From Pseudoalteromonas shioyasakiensis (GTDB taxonomy: Bacteria; Pseudomonadota; Gammaproteobacteria; Enterobacterales; Alteromonadaceae), in contig NZ_CP077770.1 of the NCBI RefSeq assembly GCF_019134595.1, forward strand, positions 1,880,001 to 1,944,000: a stretch of 64,000 nt of DNA, in the 5' to 3' direction. Shown one piece after another: positions 53,970-63,232 of the stretch. Position numbers and translations under genes: made by a program. The notes below the pieces were generated by a model that worked only from the letters and a program-made list of their open reading frames with translations, did no database searches and had not been told where the DNA came from. Within the stretch, counting starts at the first letter, position 1. The number at the start of each line of letters is the position of its first letter.

Positions 53970-55181
53970 ATGAAAAAAGCTCTTCTATACACATTCATCG
54001 CCAGTATCACCAGCATTCCAAGTGCACATGCAATCGAAATATATAAGGATGATCAAAATAGTGTAAAAATTGGTGGCTATATCAATGCTAGGGTTATTGC
54101 TACACAAGGCGAAACTGAAGTTGTTAATGGCGTTTCACGAATTAATTTTGATTTTACCCGTAAACTGCAAAATGATTGGGAAGCAATTACTCTACTAGAA
54201 TGGGGGATCAACCCAGTAGGCAGTAATGACATTGTGTACAATAACCGCTTTGAAACTGTACAAGATGAATTTTTGTATAACCGCCTAGGTTATGTTGGCA
54301 TAAAACACGATAAATATGGTCAGATTACCTTTGGTAAGCAATGGAGTACTTGGTATGACGTTGTTTACAACACTAACTACAGCTTAGTGTGGGATGGTAA
54401 TGCAGCTGGAGTATACACCTATAACAAAGGTGATGGTGGTGTGAACGGTACTGGCCGGTCAGATAAAACAGTACAATATAGGAATAGTTTCGGTAACCTA
54501 CACGTTGCTATTCAGGCGCAGTTGAAGACAGATGATTTTTATACCTGTGATATTGTTGATATTTCACGAAGTGCTTGCCAAGCACTTTGGAATGAAGGTA
54601 CTGATAGTGCAGCACAAAGAGTAGAGTTTAACTCAACGTATGGCGCAGCCCTTACCTATTATTTAAATGACAATTTGAAACTTTCTGCCGGTGTAAACCG
54701 TGGTCAATTTGATATTATTTATGCAACAGGACGCGATCAATCAGTCACAGATTTAATTTATGGTGCAAGTGTTACATTTGGAGAGTTTGATAATCTTGGT
54801 TGGTATGCATCAGCAAATATTAACAGAAATGAAAATCATGATACTGATAATTTAGGTCGATTAATAAATGAGGCAATTGGTTCTGAGTCGATATTAAGTT
54901 ATCGTTTCGAGAATAATCTTCGAACATTTCTTGCTTATAACGTCTATGATGCAGGAGATAACTACGTTATCCAACCAAACTTCAACGCTGATCCAAATGA
55001 TGTATTCAAACGTCAATTTGCTGTTTTAGGTTTTCATTATTTTATGGGCGACCAAAACCTTATATACATCGAAGCCCGTAAAGATTTAAGCGACTTTTCG
55101 AGTGCTGACGCAGAGCAAGAAGCACAAATGTCAGAGACTGAGGATGATGGCTTTGCTATAGGGTTTCATTACAGTTTGTAG
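53970..55181 (+). CDS. Gram-negative porin (first tandem copy)
   Basis: A 403-residue outer-membrane beta-barrel protein with a signal peptide ending at PSAHA. The mature protein shows alternating amphipathic strands, a KYGQITFGKQW strand near 108-118 and a C-terminal Leu after aromatic strand residues (AIGFHYSL). It allows diffusion of small solutes; selectivity is unknown. The start at 53970 follows AAGGAT; an ATG seven codons upstream is less likely. It is highly similar to the next porin. Confidence 0.85.
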   Translation: MKKALLYTFIASITSIPSAHAIEIYKDDQNSVKIGGYINARVIATQGETEVVNGVSRINFDFTRKLQNDWEAITLLEWGINPVGSNDIVYNNRFETVQDEFLYNRLGYVGIKHDKYGQITFGKQWSTWYDVVYNTNYSLVWDGNAAGVYTYNKGDGGVNGTGRSDKTVQYRNSFGNLHVAIQAQLKTDDFYTCDIVDISRSACQALWNEGTDSAAQRVEFNSTYGAALTYYLNDNLKLSAGVNRGQFDIIYATGRDQSVTDLIYGASVTFGEFDNLGWYASANINRNENHDTDNLGRLINEAIGSESILSYRFENNLRTFLAYNVYDAGDNYVIQPNFNADPNDVFKRQFAVLGFHYFMGDQNLIYIEARKDLSDFSSADAEQEAQMSETEDDGFAIGFHYSL

Positions 55182-55196
55182 TTAAGATAAACATTG

Positions 55197-55219
55197 AAGG
55201 CCCACTTTGGTGGGCTTTT
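55197..55219 (+). terminator. Terminator after first porin
   Basis: GCCCAC-TTTG-GTGGGC followed by TTTTC. Confidence 0.85.
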
Positions 55220-55227
55220 CCTACACG

Positions 55228-55327
55228 TGCTATTTTATGACCCTTTTATATAATTTAGGCGTCACCCACCCAACCCCAAACTACTACATAGAAAATAGGA
55301 CATAAGGTGACTATTTTTTAGACTTAT
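55228..55327 (+). pseudogene. Relic of the tetR 3' end between the porins
   Basis: About 100 bases resemble the last 100 bases of the TetR gene (53703-53803): both begin TGCTATTTTATGACC, share TTTAGGCG, and end AAGGTG-(A/T)-CTATTTTTTAG. Small changes and at least one shift abolish the reading frame. It marks a tandem duplication whose unit ran from inside tetR to the porin. The rest of 55182-55492 is the second porin's leader. Confidence 0.75.
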
Positions 55328-55492
55328 TAACTCATTGATAATTCGACACAGTGAACCTAAAGTGAATAATTTTTCCTCAATGTAGGTTTGTTGCATGATA
55401 ATTTTTCACTTTTGACCCTATTTTAGCTTTGATAATCTCCGTCTCTTAACCAAATTACACCTATTAGGGACAATATTTAATCAAGGTACTCT

Positions 55493-56701
55493 ATGAAAAG
55501 AACACACACTGCCTTATTTGTTGCAGGTATGCTTACTATACCTACAGCCAATGCCATCGAGATCTATTCAGATCAAACCAATAGCGTTACTGTTGGTGGC
55601 TTTATCGATGCAAGAGTTATTAATACTCAAGGCGAAACTGAGGTAGTAAATGGTGCATCACGCATCAATTTTGATTTTAAGCGCCAATTAAAAAATGGCT
55701 GGCAAGCTTTTGCTTTACTTGAATGGGGTGTAAACCCTGTTGGTAGTAGTGATATCGTTTACAACAATCGCTTTGAAACAATTCAAGATGAGTTTTTATA
55801 TAACCGTTTAGGCTATGTTGGCCTTAAACATGACGATTATGGCCAAGTGACAATAGGTAAACAATGGGGTGCATGGTACGACGTTGTTTATAACACCAAC
55901 TACAGCTTAGTGTGGGATGGAAATGCTGCAGGTGTTTATACCTACAATAAAGATGATGGTGCTGTGAATGGCACAGGTCGCGGCGATAAAGTACTGCAGT
56001 ATCGAAATACCTGGGGTGATTTTCATTTAGCGCTTCAAGCACAGCTAAAATCTGATGAATTTTATACCTGTGATATCGTTGATATTTCAAGAAGCTCTTG
56101 TGAAGTACTTTGGAACCAAGGCAACAACGCTGCACAAAAAGTAGAATTTAACTCGACTTATGGCGCCGCACTCACCTACTCGGTTAGCCCTAATTTAAAA
56201 GTCACTGCCGGTGTTAACCGCGGCCAGTTCGATATTGTGTATGCTGGTGGCAGAAATCAATCAGTAAACGATTTAATTTATGGTATGGGCATTACCTATG
56301 GTGATTTTTATAAAACAGGTTGGTATGCATCAGCAAATATAAATAAAAACGAAAACCACGATACAGACAACTTAGGCCGCTTAATAGAGGATGCTGTTGG
56401 TCTAGAGTCTATTTTAAGCTATCGCTTTGATAATGACATTCGTACCTTTGTTGCCTATAACGTATATGATGCAGGTAGTGACTATGTTATTCAGCCAAAC
56501 TTTAATGCCGACCCAGAAGATGTGTTTAAACGCCAATTTGTAGTAATTGGTGCACATTATTTTATGGCAGAAGACACCATTTTATATATCGAAGCCCGTA
56601 AAGATTTTAGCGACTTTTCGAGTAATGACGCTGAGCAAGAAGCACAGATGTCACAAACCGAAGATGACGGTATTGCCATTGGTTTTAATTACACTTTGTA
56701 G
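55493..56701 (+). CDS. Gram-negative porin (second tandem copy)
   Basis: A 402-residue outer-membrane porin with a signal peptide ending at TANAI. It aligns with the first porin over its full length with few gaps; most residues are the same by eye. Differences cluster in loops and in some strand residues (for example KGDGGVN against KDDGAVN). A tandem duplication is the simplest origin. A terminator of the same kind follows. Confidence 0.87.
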   Translation: MKRTHTALFVAGMLTIPTANAIEIYSDQTNSVTVGGFIDARVINTQGETEVVNGASRINFDFKRQLKNGWQAFALLEWGVNPVGSSDIVYNNRFETIQDEFLYNRLGYVGLKHDDYGQVTIGKQWGAWYDVVYNTNYSLVWDGNAAGVYTYNKDDGAVNGTGRGDKVLQYRNTWGDFHLALQAQLKSDEFYTCDIVDISRSSCEVLWNQGNNAAQKVEFNSTYGAALTYSVSPNLKVTAGVNRGQFDIVYAGGRNQSVNDLIYGMGITYGDFYKTGWYASANINKNENHDTDNLGRLIEDAVGLESILSYRFDNDIRTFVAYNVYDAGSDYVIQPNFNADPEDVFKRQFVVIGAHYFMAEDTILYIEARKDFSDFSSNDAEQEAQMSQTEDDGIAIGFNYTL

Positions 56702-56715
56702 TTACGATAAACACT

Positions 56716-56739
56716 AAGCCCACTATTGTGGGCTTTTTT
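56716..56739 (+). terminator. Terminator after second porin
   Basis: GCCCAC-TATT-GTGGGC followed by six T. The same stem as after the first porin, supporting duplication of the whole unit. Confidence 0.85.
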
Positions 56740-56840
56740 ATAATCTAATTGCACAATTTCAAGATTGTTCGCAATATCAATCAACGTCTGCTATTACTTA
56801 ACAACCATAAAACTAAAATACGTCAATATTTGAGGTTGTT

Positions 56841-57038
56841 GTGTCTAACAAGAAAAAGTTAATTCTACTTTCATCAATTTCTAGCGTTTCGTTTATGCTC
56901 TTTCACTGGCTAACAAATGTCAGAGAATCGGATACGGTATTTGGTGTTAGTTCCGATTTATCGGGTGGTTTAGTAATGGGCTTTGCTATTGGTGTGATGC
57001 TAGTTACATTAAGCACATTTAAGTTAAACAAGCCTTAA
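56841..57038 (+). CDS. Small membrane protein, unknown
   Basis: A 65-residue protein starting with GTG, preceded by GAGG. Two hydrophobic segments (about 6-24 and 43-59) are joined by a polar loop containing RESDTVFG. No family recognised. Separate from the porins by about 100 bases past their terminator. The 57039-57211 gap shows nothing recognisable. Confidence 0.6.
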   Translation: MSNKKKLILLSSISSVSFMLFHWLTNVRESDTVFGVSSDLSGGLVMGFAIGVMLVTLSTFKLNKP

Positions 57039-57211
57039 GTGCTTGAATATATGCCTTTAGTGATACAAACTACAAACTTACTTTAATAACAGCACTTGCT
57101 TATTTCCAGCACCTTTAAAACAAAACTATGGTAATGGGTTAAGCAAGTTAAATTAAAGCTAAAAAACTTCAGCCCATCTAATTATTTAGCCATCTCCGTC
57201 TTACTATTTAT

Positions 57212-57595
57212 TCAATACATTGTGTTACCATTCGAAGTCTCTTGTGGTATCTGTTGGATTGAATCCCAGTGCTCGACAATCTTGCCATTTTCATCAAACC
57301 GAAAGAAATCCATGGTGACATATTGATCATTTCCAGGCCATATTTGGTGAGTATGAAGCGCAACAAGGTCGTCTTCTGCTACGGCACGAACAAAATCAAT
57401 TTTTTTATCTGGATATTCGTTATGCATTTTTTCAAAATAGGCAATAAATGGTGCTGTTCCATCGCCAACTAAAGGATTATGTTGTATGTATACATCGCCT
57501 ACATACTTCTCAACCGCCAGAGATGGATTCCCTAGATAAGCTGTTTTGTAAAACTCAATAGCATTTCTCTTATTTAATTCTAAATCAATCGACAT
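57212..57595 (-). CDS. SnoaL-like / NTF2-fold protein
   Basis: A 127-residue protein of the SnoaL-like polyketide-cyclase fold. Seen: KYVGDVYIQHNPLVGDGTAPFIAYF, VRAVAEDDLVALHTH, DFFRFDENGKIVEHWDSIQ. The family covers enzymes of unknown substrates as well as cyclases. No biosynthetic cluster is nearby. Confidence 0.8.
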   Translation of the reverse strand: MSIDLELNKRNAIEFYKTAYLGNPSLAVEKYVGDVYIQHNPLVGDGTAPFIAYFEKMHNEYPDKKIDFVRAVAEDDLVALHTHQIWPGNDQYVTMDFFRFDENGKIVEHWDSIQQIPQETSNGNTMY

Positions 57596-57914
57596 TTAGC
57601 ACCTCTTCACAATTTTATAAAATATGCAGGTATTTAAGAAATGTATGACGAACTAATTAAACAGTGTACTAAATGAAAAAAGCTCGCTTTTCTTAAGAAG
57701 ATATTTCTACCAGAGCTATTAACAAATAACTAGCCAGAAAAGTTAGCAATAGAAGGCACTAATTTCAGATAAACCGAGTGATGGTTAATACTTAACTTTT
57801 GAACATAACCTTTACGTGTTAGGTATATTGAGATAGATAGGAGAGCTGCAAAGTTAGATGTTAATCTTTAAGCGAATCTAAAATGTATTAAGTAACAGTA
57901 ATCAATTTAGCGCT
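57596..57914. other. Intergenic stretch, nothing recognised
   Basis: A 319-base gap, AT-rich, without a convincing gene, repeat or structured element. It holds the promoter region of the SnoaL-like gene at its left end. Confidence 0.5.
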
Positions 57915-58799
57915 TTAAACACCTTCAAACTTTACTACACGCGAACGGCCATTCTCTTTAGCAAAATAAAGTGCTTTATCAGCATTATTTAAAAGCTCAT
58001 CCAGTGAAATGCCGTCTTTACCATACACAGCAACACCTGCGCTAAACGACATGCCTATATTTAAATTATCAGGTGTCATTGGCTTTATGGTCTGAGTTGT
58101 TTGAAGTAGTTTTTCTGTATTGGCAAAACAAAACGTGTCTTTATTGTTTATTTGAATAAGGCAAAACTCTTCACCGCCAAGTCTTGCAAAATAACACGTA
58201 TCATCAATGCTATCTTTTACATGCTTCGCAAATGTGACTAATACTTGGTCGCCAAAATCATGGCCAAATGAATCATTAAAACGCTTAAAGTGATCAAGAT
58301 CGATAAGAGAAACAGTACAACTAAAATCTTTATGATTTGATTTTAATTGACTGAATTTTGCAAACAAGGCTCGCCTATTTGGCACATTTGTTAATTGGTC
58401 AGTATGAGCAAGTTCAAACATTTGCTTGCTGTAGTCTTCTAACAATGAGTTTGTTCTGTTAAACAAAAACTGGTTTCTCTTAAGTTCGGTTATATCCTCA
58501 CCTTCAACAATGACGTTCTCACCGACTACATTGGCAGTAAATCTAAAAATATGACGATAAGAACCGTTATTAATTTCTACTTCAAGCTTATCAGTATCAT
58601 TTTCTAATAATTTTGAAATAATTAATTGTACTAAGCCTCTGTTAGTTGGATTGTTCGATGCATTTAGATAATGCTGTGCAACAAGTTGAAATGAGTTGTT
58701 TTGAAATACTTCCTTGTGTTCATTAGCCGAAAAAACAACGACAGGTAACTGCAAATAATATAAAACAGAATAATCCGCGTTGTTTTGTTCTAATGACAT
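57915..58799 (-). CDS. Diguanylate cyclase with PAS-like N-terminus
   Basis: A 294-residue protein that should make cyclic di-GMP. The first 110 residues look PAS-like. A short coiled segment leads to a GGDEF domain (about 130-294) with TDQLTNVPNRRA, the active loop RLGGEEF and the end NNADKALYFAKENGRSRV. The position five residues before GGEEF has no Arg-x-x-Asp, so the inhibitory I-site appears absent. It overlaps the truncated globin gene by ten bases, which suggests an oxygen- or NO-linked signal. Confidence 0.88.
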   Translation of the reverse strand: MSLEQNNADYSVLYYLQLPVVVFSANEHKEVFQNNSFQLVAQHYLNASNNPTNRGLVQLIISKLLENDTDKLEVEINNGSYRHIFRFTANVVGENVIVEGEDITELKRNQFLFNRTNSLLEDYSKQMFELAHTDQLTNVPNRRALFAKFSQLKSNHKDFSCTVSLIDLDHFKRFNDSFGHDFGDQVLVTFAKHVKDSIDDTCYFARLGGEEFCLIQINNKDTFCFANTEKLLQTTQTIKPMTPDNLNIGMSFSAGVAVYGKDGISLDELLNNADKALYFAKENGRSRVVKFEGV

Positions 58800-59176
58800 A
58801 CGATAAAGTCTCGTTTTGTTTCAAGCTTAGCTATGACTTGCTTCGCGTCGTCTTCTGATATTCCTTGTTCAGAAAATGTAAGCGACAAGATATTTATCAT
58901 TTCTTGCCAATCTTTAAGATTAATACCTAAATTTTTATGGGCTTGTGCTAGCTGTTCATCACTGATGTAATCAGGTCCTCCCATTAAAGATGAGATAAAA
59001 CTTGTTTGATGATGAATCAGCCTTTCCATATTGGTATTTTTAAAATGTGCATTAAGGGTTTCTGACTGCAAAATATTGTCATAAAACTTTTCTATGACGG
59101 TATAAATTCGAGAAAAACCACCGTACTTGATAAACAAAGAAGATTCCACACCGAGTCCTGTATTATCGATAAACAT
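58790..59176 (-). CDS. Truncated hemoglobin-like protein
   Basis: A 128-residue group-1-like truncated globin. Seen: SLFIKYGGFSRIYTVIEKFYDNIL (helices A-B), HFKNTNMERLIHHQTSFISSLMGGP (E helix), and QLAQAHKNLGI, whose His is the likely haem ligand. Heme binding would give an O2 or NO response. The ATG has a weak ribosome site; a GTG 27 bases downstream follows AGGA by six bases and may be the true start. The 3' end overlaps the cyclase gene. Confidence 0.82.
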   Translation of the reverse strand: MFIDNTGLGVESSLFIKYGGFSRIYTVIEKFYDNILQSETLNAHFKNTNMERLIHHQTSFISSLMGGPDYISDEQLAQAHKNLGINLKDWQEMINILSLTFSEQGISEDDAKQVIAKLETKRDFIVCH

Positions 59177-59436
59177 TTAACTAGCTAATAAGGCACCACA
59201 AAAGATGACAAGAAAGTCTGCAAGCTATTGATATTTAAATTATAGAAAGGAAAAGAGATTTTGCATTTTTTGAATAAGCAAATAATGGGATTATTCTCAT
59301 TTGTTGCACGTGAATATTATTAGCCCCTCTTACAAACCATATCTGTTGATTTAAAAATCTTAAATTCAAAGATATTTGCCGAGATTGAAATAAACATGAA
59401 AACAGTATGATGTGTTCTTTTAGTAGTTGATGACTA

Positions 59437-59748
59437 TCACAATGAATAATCACGCTCGATCTTTGCAATACGCGTTGTAAACGCGCTGTACCATTTGTCT
59501 CTGCCGAGCTGTTGGGCGTTTAAGTGCTCAACGTTTTTTTTCCAGGCTTTAATTGCATCTAAGCTTTGCCAATACGACACCGTAATACCCAAACCATCAC
59601 GAACAGACTCCATACCTAAATACCCAGTTTGTTGCTCTGCAAGCTCCACCATTCTATTAGCCATTTCTTCATAACCGGCGGTATCATCAGATAAGGTATT
59701 CGTAAAAATCACGGCGTAATATGGCGGTTTTGGTGTATTCGCTATCAT
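59437..59748 (-). CDS. Antibiotic biosynthesis monooxygenase (ABM) domain protein
   Basis: A 103-residue ferredoxin-like fold protein. Seen: AVIFTNTLSDDTAGYEEMANRMVELA, GYLGMESVRDGLGITVSYWQS and AIKAWKKNVEHLNAQQLGRDKWY, the ABM pattern. Many act as small oxygenases or as haem-degrading enzymes. Upstream, 59177-59436 holds no gene; a weak Fur-like stretch is noted among rejected items. Confidence 0.82.
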   Translation of the reverse strand: MIANTPKPPYYAVIFTNTLSDDTAGYEEMANRMVELAEQQTGYLGMESVRDGLGITVSYWQSLDAIKAWKKNVEHLNAQQLGRDKWYSAFTTRIAKIERDYSL

Positions 59749-59753
59749 AATGA

Positions 59754-60164
59754 TTACTTGCCTCTACTTGGTTCAAAACCATCATAGCACGGAATTTCTG
59801 AGTCAAACGTATCCCAGTTTGCTTTAGAGCTTACAAAGTTATGGCTGATTGGGCGCTCGTTTATATCGCTATCTAATATACCTAAGCGAATACGTAAACG
59901 GCTTGGGTCATCTTTATTCTCGCTATAAACAGGCGAGCCACAACAGCTACAAAAATAACGAATTCTACCGGGTTTAAATTCAAAGGCACTTAGATGCTGC
60001 TTGCCTTCTGTAAGGTTAAATCCATCTCGTTGAATAAAGCCATTGGTTGCGTAGGCTGTGCCTGAGTTTTTACGACATAAAGAACAATGACAATGAATAA
60101 TTGAGTCTATGCCACCAGCAACAGTTACTTTTACTTTGCCGCATAAACAACTTCCTTGATACAT
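59754..60164 (-). CDS. GFA-family zinc protein
   Basis: A 136-residue protein of the glutathione-dependent formaldehyde-activating family. Zinc ligands are in GSCLCGKVKV, CHCSLCRKNSG and YFCSCCGSPVY. It is close to the ABM gene (5 bases). The enzymatic role is not certain for this branch. Confidence 0.87.
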   Translation of the reverse strand: MYQGSCLCGKVKVTVAGGIDSIIHCHCSLCRKNSGTAYATNGFIQRDGFNLTEGKQHLSAFEFKPGRIRYFCSCCGSPVYSENKDDPSRLRIRLGILDSDINERPISHNFVSSKANWDTFDSEIPCYDGFEPSRGK

Positions 60165-60185
60165 AGTCCCTCTCAGGTTTAAAAA

Positions 60186-60617
60186 TTAATAACCGCGATG
60201 CTTCCAAAATTCAGTGGCAGTGCCTTCGGCTTCCATTAATAAGTTAAAGGATTTATCGGCAATTATATGGCCATTTAACTCAATAGTCATGCGCCATATA
60301 CCTACTTTATTGTCAACAGGTGCCCATATCGTATCACCTAAATAAAACTGCCAATCGTTTGTTTTAACGTACTGCTCACCCTCAAATGGTGGCATGATCT
60401 CGTCATCTTCATCGGGGATATCTGGGTGGTAAACGCAAAATTTAATTTTTTGTCCTTTGGCCTTTTTAATATTAACAATAAAGCCAAATTCAATATCTAA
60501 CTGTGCAGGAACGTCTGTTGTAAATTCGGTGATTTGAGGCAGGTCTTTCTCTTTTGCATCCCAATGACTGTAAATACCGTAACTTTCAATACTGGTAATT
60601 GGTTTGGCTTTTGCCAT
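60186..60617 (-). CDS. DUF3859 family protein
   Basis: A 143-residue cytoplasmic protein beginning ITSIESYGIYSHWDAKE, a pattern of the DUF3859 family as I recall it. It has two beta-rich halves and a conserved WKHRGY end. Function unknown. Confidence 0.65.
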   Translation of the reverse strand: MAKAKPITSIESYGIYSHWDAKEKDLPQITEFTTDVPAQLDIEFGFIVNIKKAKGQKIKFCVYHPDIPDEDDEIMPPFEGEQYVKTNDWQFYLGDTIWAPVDNKVGIWRMTIELNGHIIADKSFNLLMEAEGTATEFWKHRGY

Positions 60618-60699
60618 AGCTGCAAGCGCTCCTTTTTAAAAATGAGGCGCTATTTTATAGTAGCAACTCTAGCAGAACAAGATTGTACTATTATAGTAA

Positions 60700-61179
60700 T
60701 TAGCTAACGTACTTTACCCAGTGAGTGTCATGTTGTTGAAAGCCACATTTAGTTAAAAGCTTAACACTTGCGCTGTTATTTGGGTTAACTAGGGCTAACA
60801 CACTGTTTAGCGGGGCAGGTACAAAGGTAGCCAATTTTTCAAATAGCATATCTAGTACCTTTTGCATTATTCCTTTGCCAAAGTATTGTGACGATAACTC
60901 AAACCCCAACATGCCCTGCCCGTCAATTATGTTAAATATGCCCACGCTACCAATAACTTGCCCATTACTTCGTAAAACAATAACTAAACGAATGCCTTGT
61001 TGATTATAAAAACGTTCTATGTCGCCTTGAATAAAGTCATACACGTCACCTTTCGTTATATCAGTGCCGTAATCGTTAAACGTTTGTACTTGCGGATCTT
61101 TTAAAATATCCCATATCGCTTGGCAATCTCTATGACGAATGGGGCGTAAGTCAAAGGCTAAGTCATCGTGGCTTGACAC
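60700..61179 (-). CDS. GNAT-family N-acetyltransferase
   Basis: A 159-residue acetyltransferase of the RimJ/RimL type. Seen: LRPIRHRDCQAIWDIL (strand 1), VIGSVGIFNI and MLGFELSSQYFGKGIMQKVLDMLFEKL (acetyl-CoA loop, with G-x-G-I), and VNPNNSASVKLLTKCGFQ. The substrate is unknown. Confidence 0.87.
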   Translation of the reverse strand: MSSHDDLAFDLRPIRHRDCQAIWDILKDPQVQTFNDYGTDITKGDVYDFIQGDIERFYNQQGIRLVIVLRSNGQVIGSVGIFNIIDGQGMLGFELSSQYFGKGIMQKVLDMLFEKLATFVPAPLNSVLALVNPNNSASVKLLTKCGFQQHDTHWVKYVS

Positions 61180-61259
61180 GTTAATTTCTTCTTTTTGCTT
61201 TATGAGCTGGCATTATTGTCTTACTATAAACGCAATTTCAAGCAATTAGATTAAGTTCG

Positions 61260-61463
61260 ATGAGTGAAGAATTTAAAGTAATTCAACCTACCACCACAGT
61301 ATACTGTAAAGAGCGCGGTGAAGGCTGGACCTTAACAGGGATCACCAGTATTGATGAACACACATCTGTGATGTTCGATGGCGTAAGGTATACCTTACCG
61401 GCCCGTGAAATTGTTGAGGTATTATTGCCACAACAACTCGAGCGAGAGAAAAACCAACAATAA
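61260..61463 (+). CDS. Small conserved-type protein, unknown
   Basis: A 67-residue soluble, probably beta-rich protein with a charged C-terminal tail (REKNQQ). It starts 80 bases from the divergent GNAT gene and has its own terminator, both supporting a real gene. No function can be given. Confidence 0.6.
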   Translation: MSEEFKVIQPTTTVYCKERGEGWTLTGITSIDEHTSVMFDGVRYTLPAREIVEVLLPQQLEREKNQQ

Positions 61464-61489
61464 AAAAAGCCAGCATCAGCTGGCTTTTT
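61463..61489. terminator. Bidirectional terminator
   Basis: GCCAGC-ATCA-GCTGGC with a seven-A run before and T-run after, between the convergent small gene and htpX. Confidence 0.9.
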
Positions 61490-61500
61490 CGTGTTTAAGA

Positions 61501-62361
61501 TTAACGTAATGCGTTAATACGCTCATCAAGTGGTGGGTGCGATGAGAATAACTCGGCAACACCTTTACCGCTTGCAATACCAAATGCCATCATTGAACCT
61601 TCTAGTTGTGATGGGTGGTTTTGTTTTAAACGCTCAAGAGCGCTACGCATTTTATCTGCACCTACTAGTTTAGCTGCACCGGCATCCGCAGAGAATTCGC
61701 GTTTACGGCTATAGTAAGCAACAATCACACTTGCTAGAACACCAAATAACATTTGGAAAATCATATCGAATAAGAAGTAAGTCCAGCTACTACCGCCCTC
61801 TTCTTCATCACTATTAAGGAAGTTATCAACAATACCTGCCAATACTTTCGCCATAAAGATAACAAAGGTATTCACTACACCTTGAATAAGAGTAAGCGTT
61901 ACCATGTCACCATTTGCAATGTGAGATACCTCATGAGCCAATACCGCCTCAGCTTGATCTTGGTTCATGTTGTGTAATAAACCTGTGCTCACAGCCACCA
62001 GCGAGTTGTTCTTACTTGGGCCGGTCGCAAATGCATTCATTTCAGGGCTATCGTAAATAGCCACTTCTGGCATCGCGATACCTGCTTTTTTCGCTTGCGC
62101 TGCTACCGTCGAAACTAACCATTGTTCTGTTTCAGAACGAGGTTGTTCAATAACATGTGCACCGGTTGATTTTTTTGCCATCCATTTCGACATAAATAAC
62201 GAAATAAACGAGCCACCAAAACCAAATACAGTTGAGATAACTAAAATGCCGCCTAAACTGCGATGGCTAATACCCAGTACGCTCATCACAATAGACAACA
62301 CAATACCTAACACTAGCATTACCGCTAAGTTAGTCAGTAGAAACAAAAATACACGCTTCAT
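61501..62361 (-). CDS. htpX: Membrane zinc protease HtpX
   Basis: A 286-residue inner-membrane metalloprotease for quality control of membrane proteins. Two N-terminal helices (7-27, 35-55), zinc site HEVSH in [14 protein letters not shown] and the third ligand Glu in [14 protein letters not shown], then two more helices between about 150 and 210. C-terminal [15 protein letters not shown] is typical. Length equals the E. coli protein closely. Confidence 0.95.
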   Translation of the reverse strand: MKRVFLFLLTNLAVMLVLGIVLSIVMSVLGISHRSLGGILVISTVFGFGGSFISLFMSKWMAKKSTGAHVIEQPRSETEQWLVSTVAAQAKKAGIAMPEVAIYDSPEMNAFATGPSKNNSLVAVSTGLLHNMNQDQAEAVLAHEVSHIANGDMVTLTLIQGVVNTFVIFMAKVLAGIVDNFLNSDEEEGGSSWTYFLFDMIFQMLFGVLASVIVAYYSRKREFSADAGAAKLVGADKMRSALERLKQNHPSQLEGSMMAFGIASGKGVAELFSSHPPLDERINALR

Positions 62362-62391
62362 AAAAACCTCAGAATAAACATACCAATTGTA

Positions 62392-62502
62392 TTAACTAAC
62401 GACATGGTTAAAAATCGTTAGTTAATAAAATTATCTGGGTGTTCTACCAACTCAGTTTAGGGCTTATGCAATTGGTTGCAAGGAACTAATTGCAACCAAT
62501 TG
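62392..62502. other. Two perfect stem-loops between htpX and bioD
   Basis: First: TTAACTAACGA (62392-62402) with TCGTTAGTTAA (62415-62425), 11-base stem, 12-base loop. Second: CAATTGGTTGCAA (62469-62481) with TTGCAACCAATTG (62490-62502), 13-base stem, eight-base loop. Neither has a T-run. The second follows the bioD stop by about 33 bases; the first is in the htpX leader. Confidence 0.6.
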
Positions 62503-62535
62503 TGACAGAGTATGTCAAAAGTAACAACTCAATTA

Positions 62536-63219
62536 TTATGGGTTGATAGATAAAATTTCAAGTAAGGTTTTGTAAATTTTTAATTTAGGAGTGCCGTCTG
62601 TATACGGACTAATCGCTAAAAGCGGGAAAGGTAGTGCTGATTTTAAAGTTTCTAAATTGGCGTCTTGTTCATGCATGTTTGGGTCTACATGATTTGCTAT
62701 CCAACCCACACAATTTACACCTAGCGCTTTAAAGTGAGCAGCTGTCAATAGTGCGTGATTAAGGCAACCAAGCTTCATGCCTACTACTAGAACAACATTG
62801 AGGTTTTGTGACTTAACCCAATCGCTGAGTAAATCGGTTTCGTTGATAGGTAAACACCAACCGCCTGCACCTTCTGTAAGAATATAATCGGTATTAAGTG
62901 CTTTTACATTTGCATAAGCAACATCAAGTTTATCAAATGTCAGTCTGTCACCTACTTGGGCAGCTGCAATATGTGGTGCAATGGGTGGCTCATAGGTAAA
63001 GGGGTTAACTATGTTATATTTAACCCCAATTGATGAGCTTTCCATTAAGGTTAACGCATCATCATTGACTAGCTGCCCAAATGCTTCTTCTGCACCTGCT
63101 GCAATAGGTTTAAAACCCACCGCACGCTGTTTATGTTGCGCTAGTAAGTTTAATAATAAACTTGTGACATGGGTTTTTCCGGCATCGGTGTCTGTACCCG
63201 TGATAAAAAATTCTTTCAT
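62536..63219 (-). CDS. bioD: Dethiobiotin synthetase BioD
   Basis: A 227-residue cytoplasmic enzyme that closes the ureido ring from DAPA with CO2 and ATP. P-loop GTDTDAGKT at 8-16, GFKPIAAGAEE with the catalytic Lys, and EGAGGWCLPI for the Mg-ATP site. It starts 13 bases after bioC and is probably the last gene of the biotin operon. Confidence 0.93.
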   Translation of the reverse strand: MKEFFITGTDTDAGKTHVTSLLLNLLAQHKQRAVGFKPIAAGAEEAFGQLVNDDALTLMESSSIGVKYNIVNPFTYEPPIAPHIAAAQVGDRLTFDKLDVAYANVKALNTDYILTEGAGGWCLPINETDLLSDWVKSQNLNVVLVVGMKLGCLNHALLTAAHFKALGVNCVGWIANHVDPNMHEQDANLETLKSALPFPLLAISPYTDGTPKLKIYKTLLEILSINP

Positions 63220-63232
63220 TTTTGAGTTAATT

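Noticed and set aside
59281..59301. Fur-box-like stretch upstream of the globin gene
   Set aside because: Only about 12 of 16 fixed positions fit a 19-base Fur pattern and the second half is poor.
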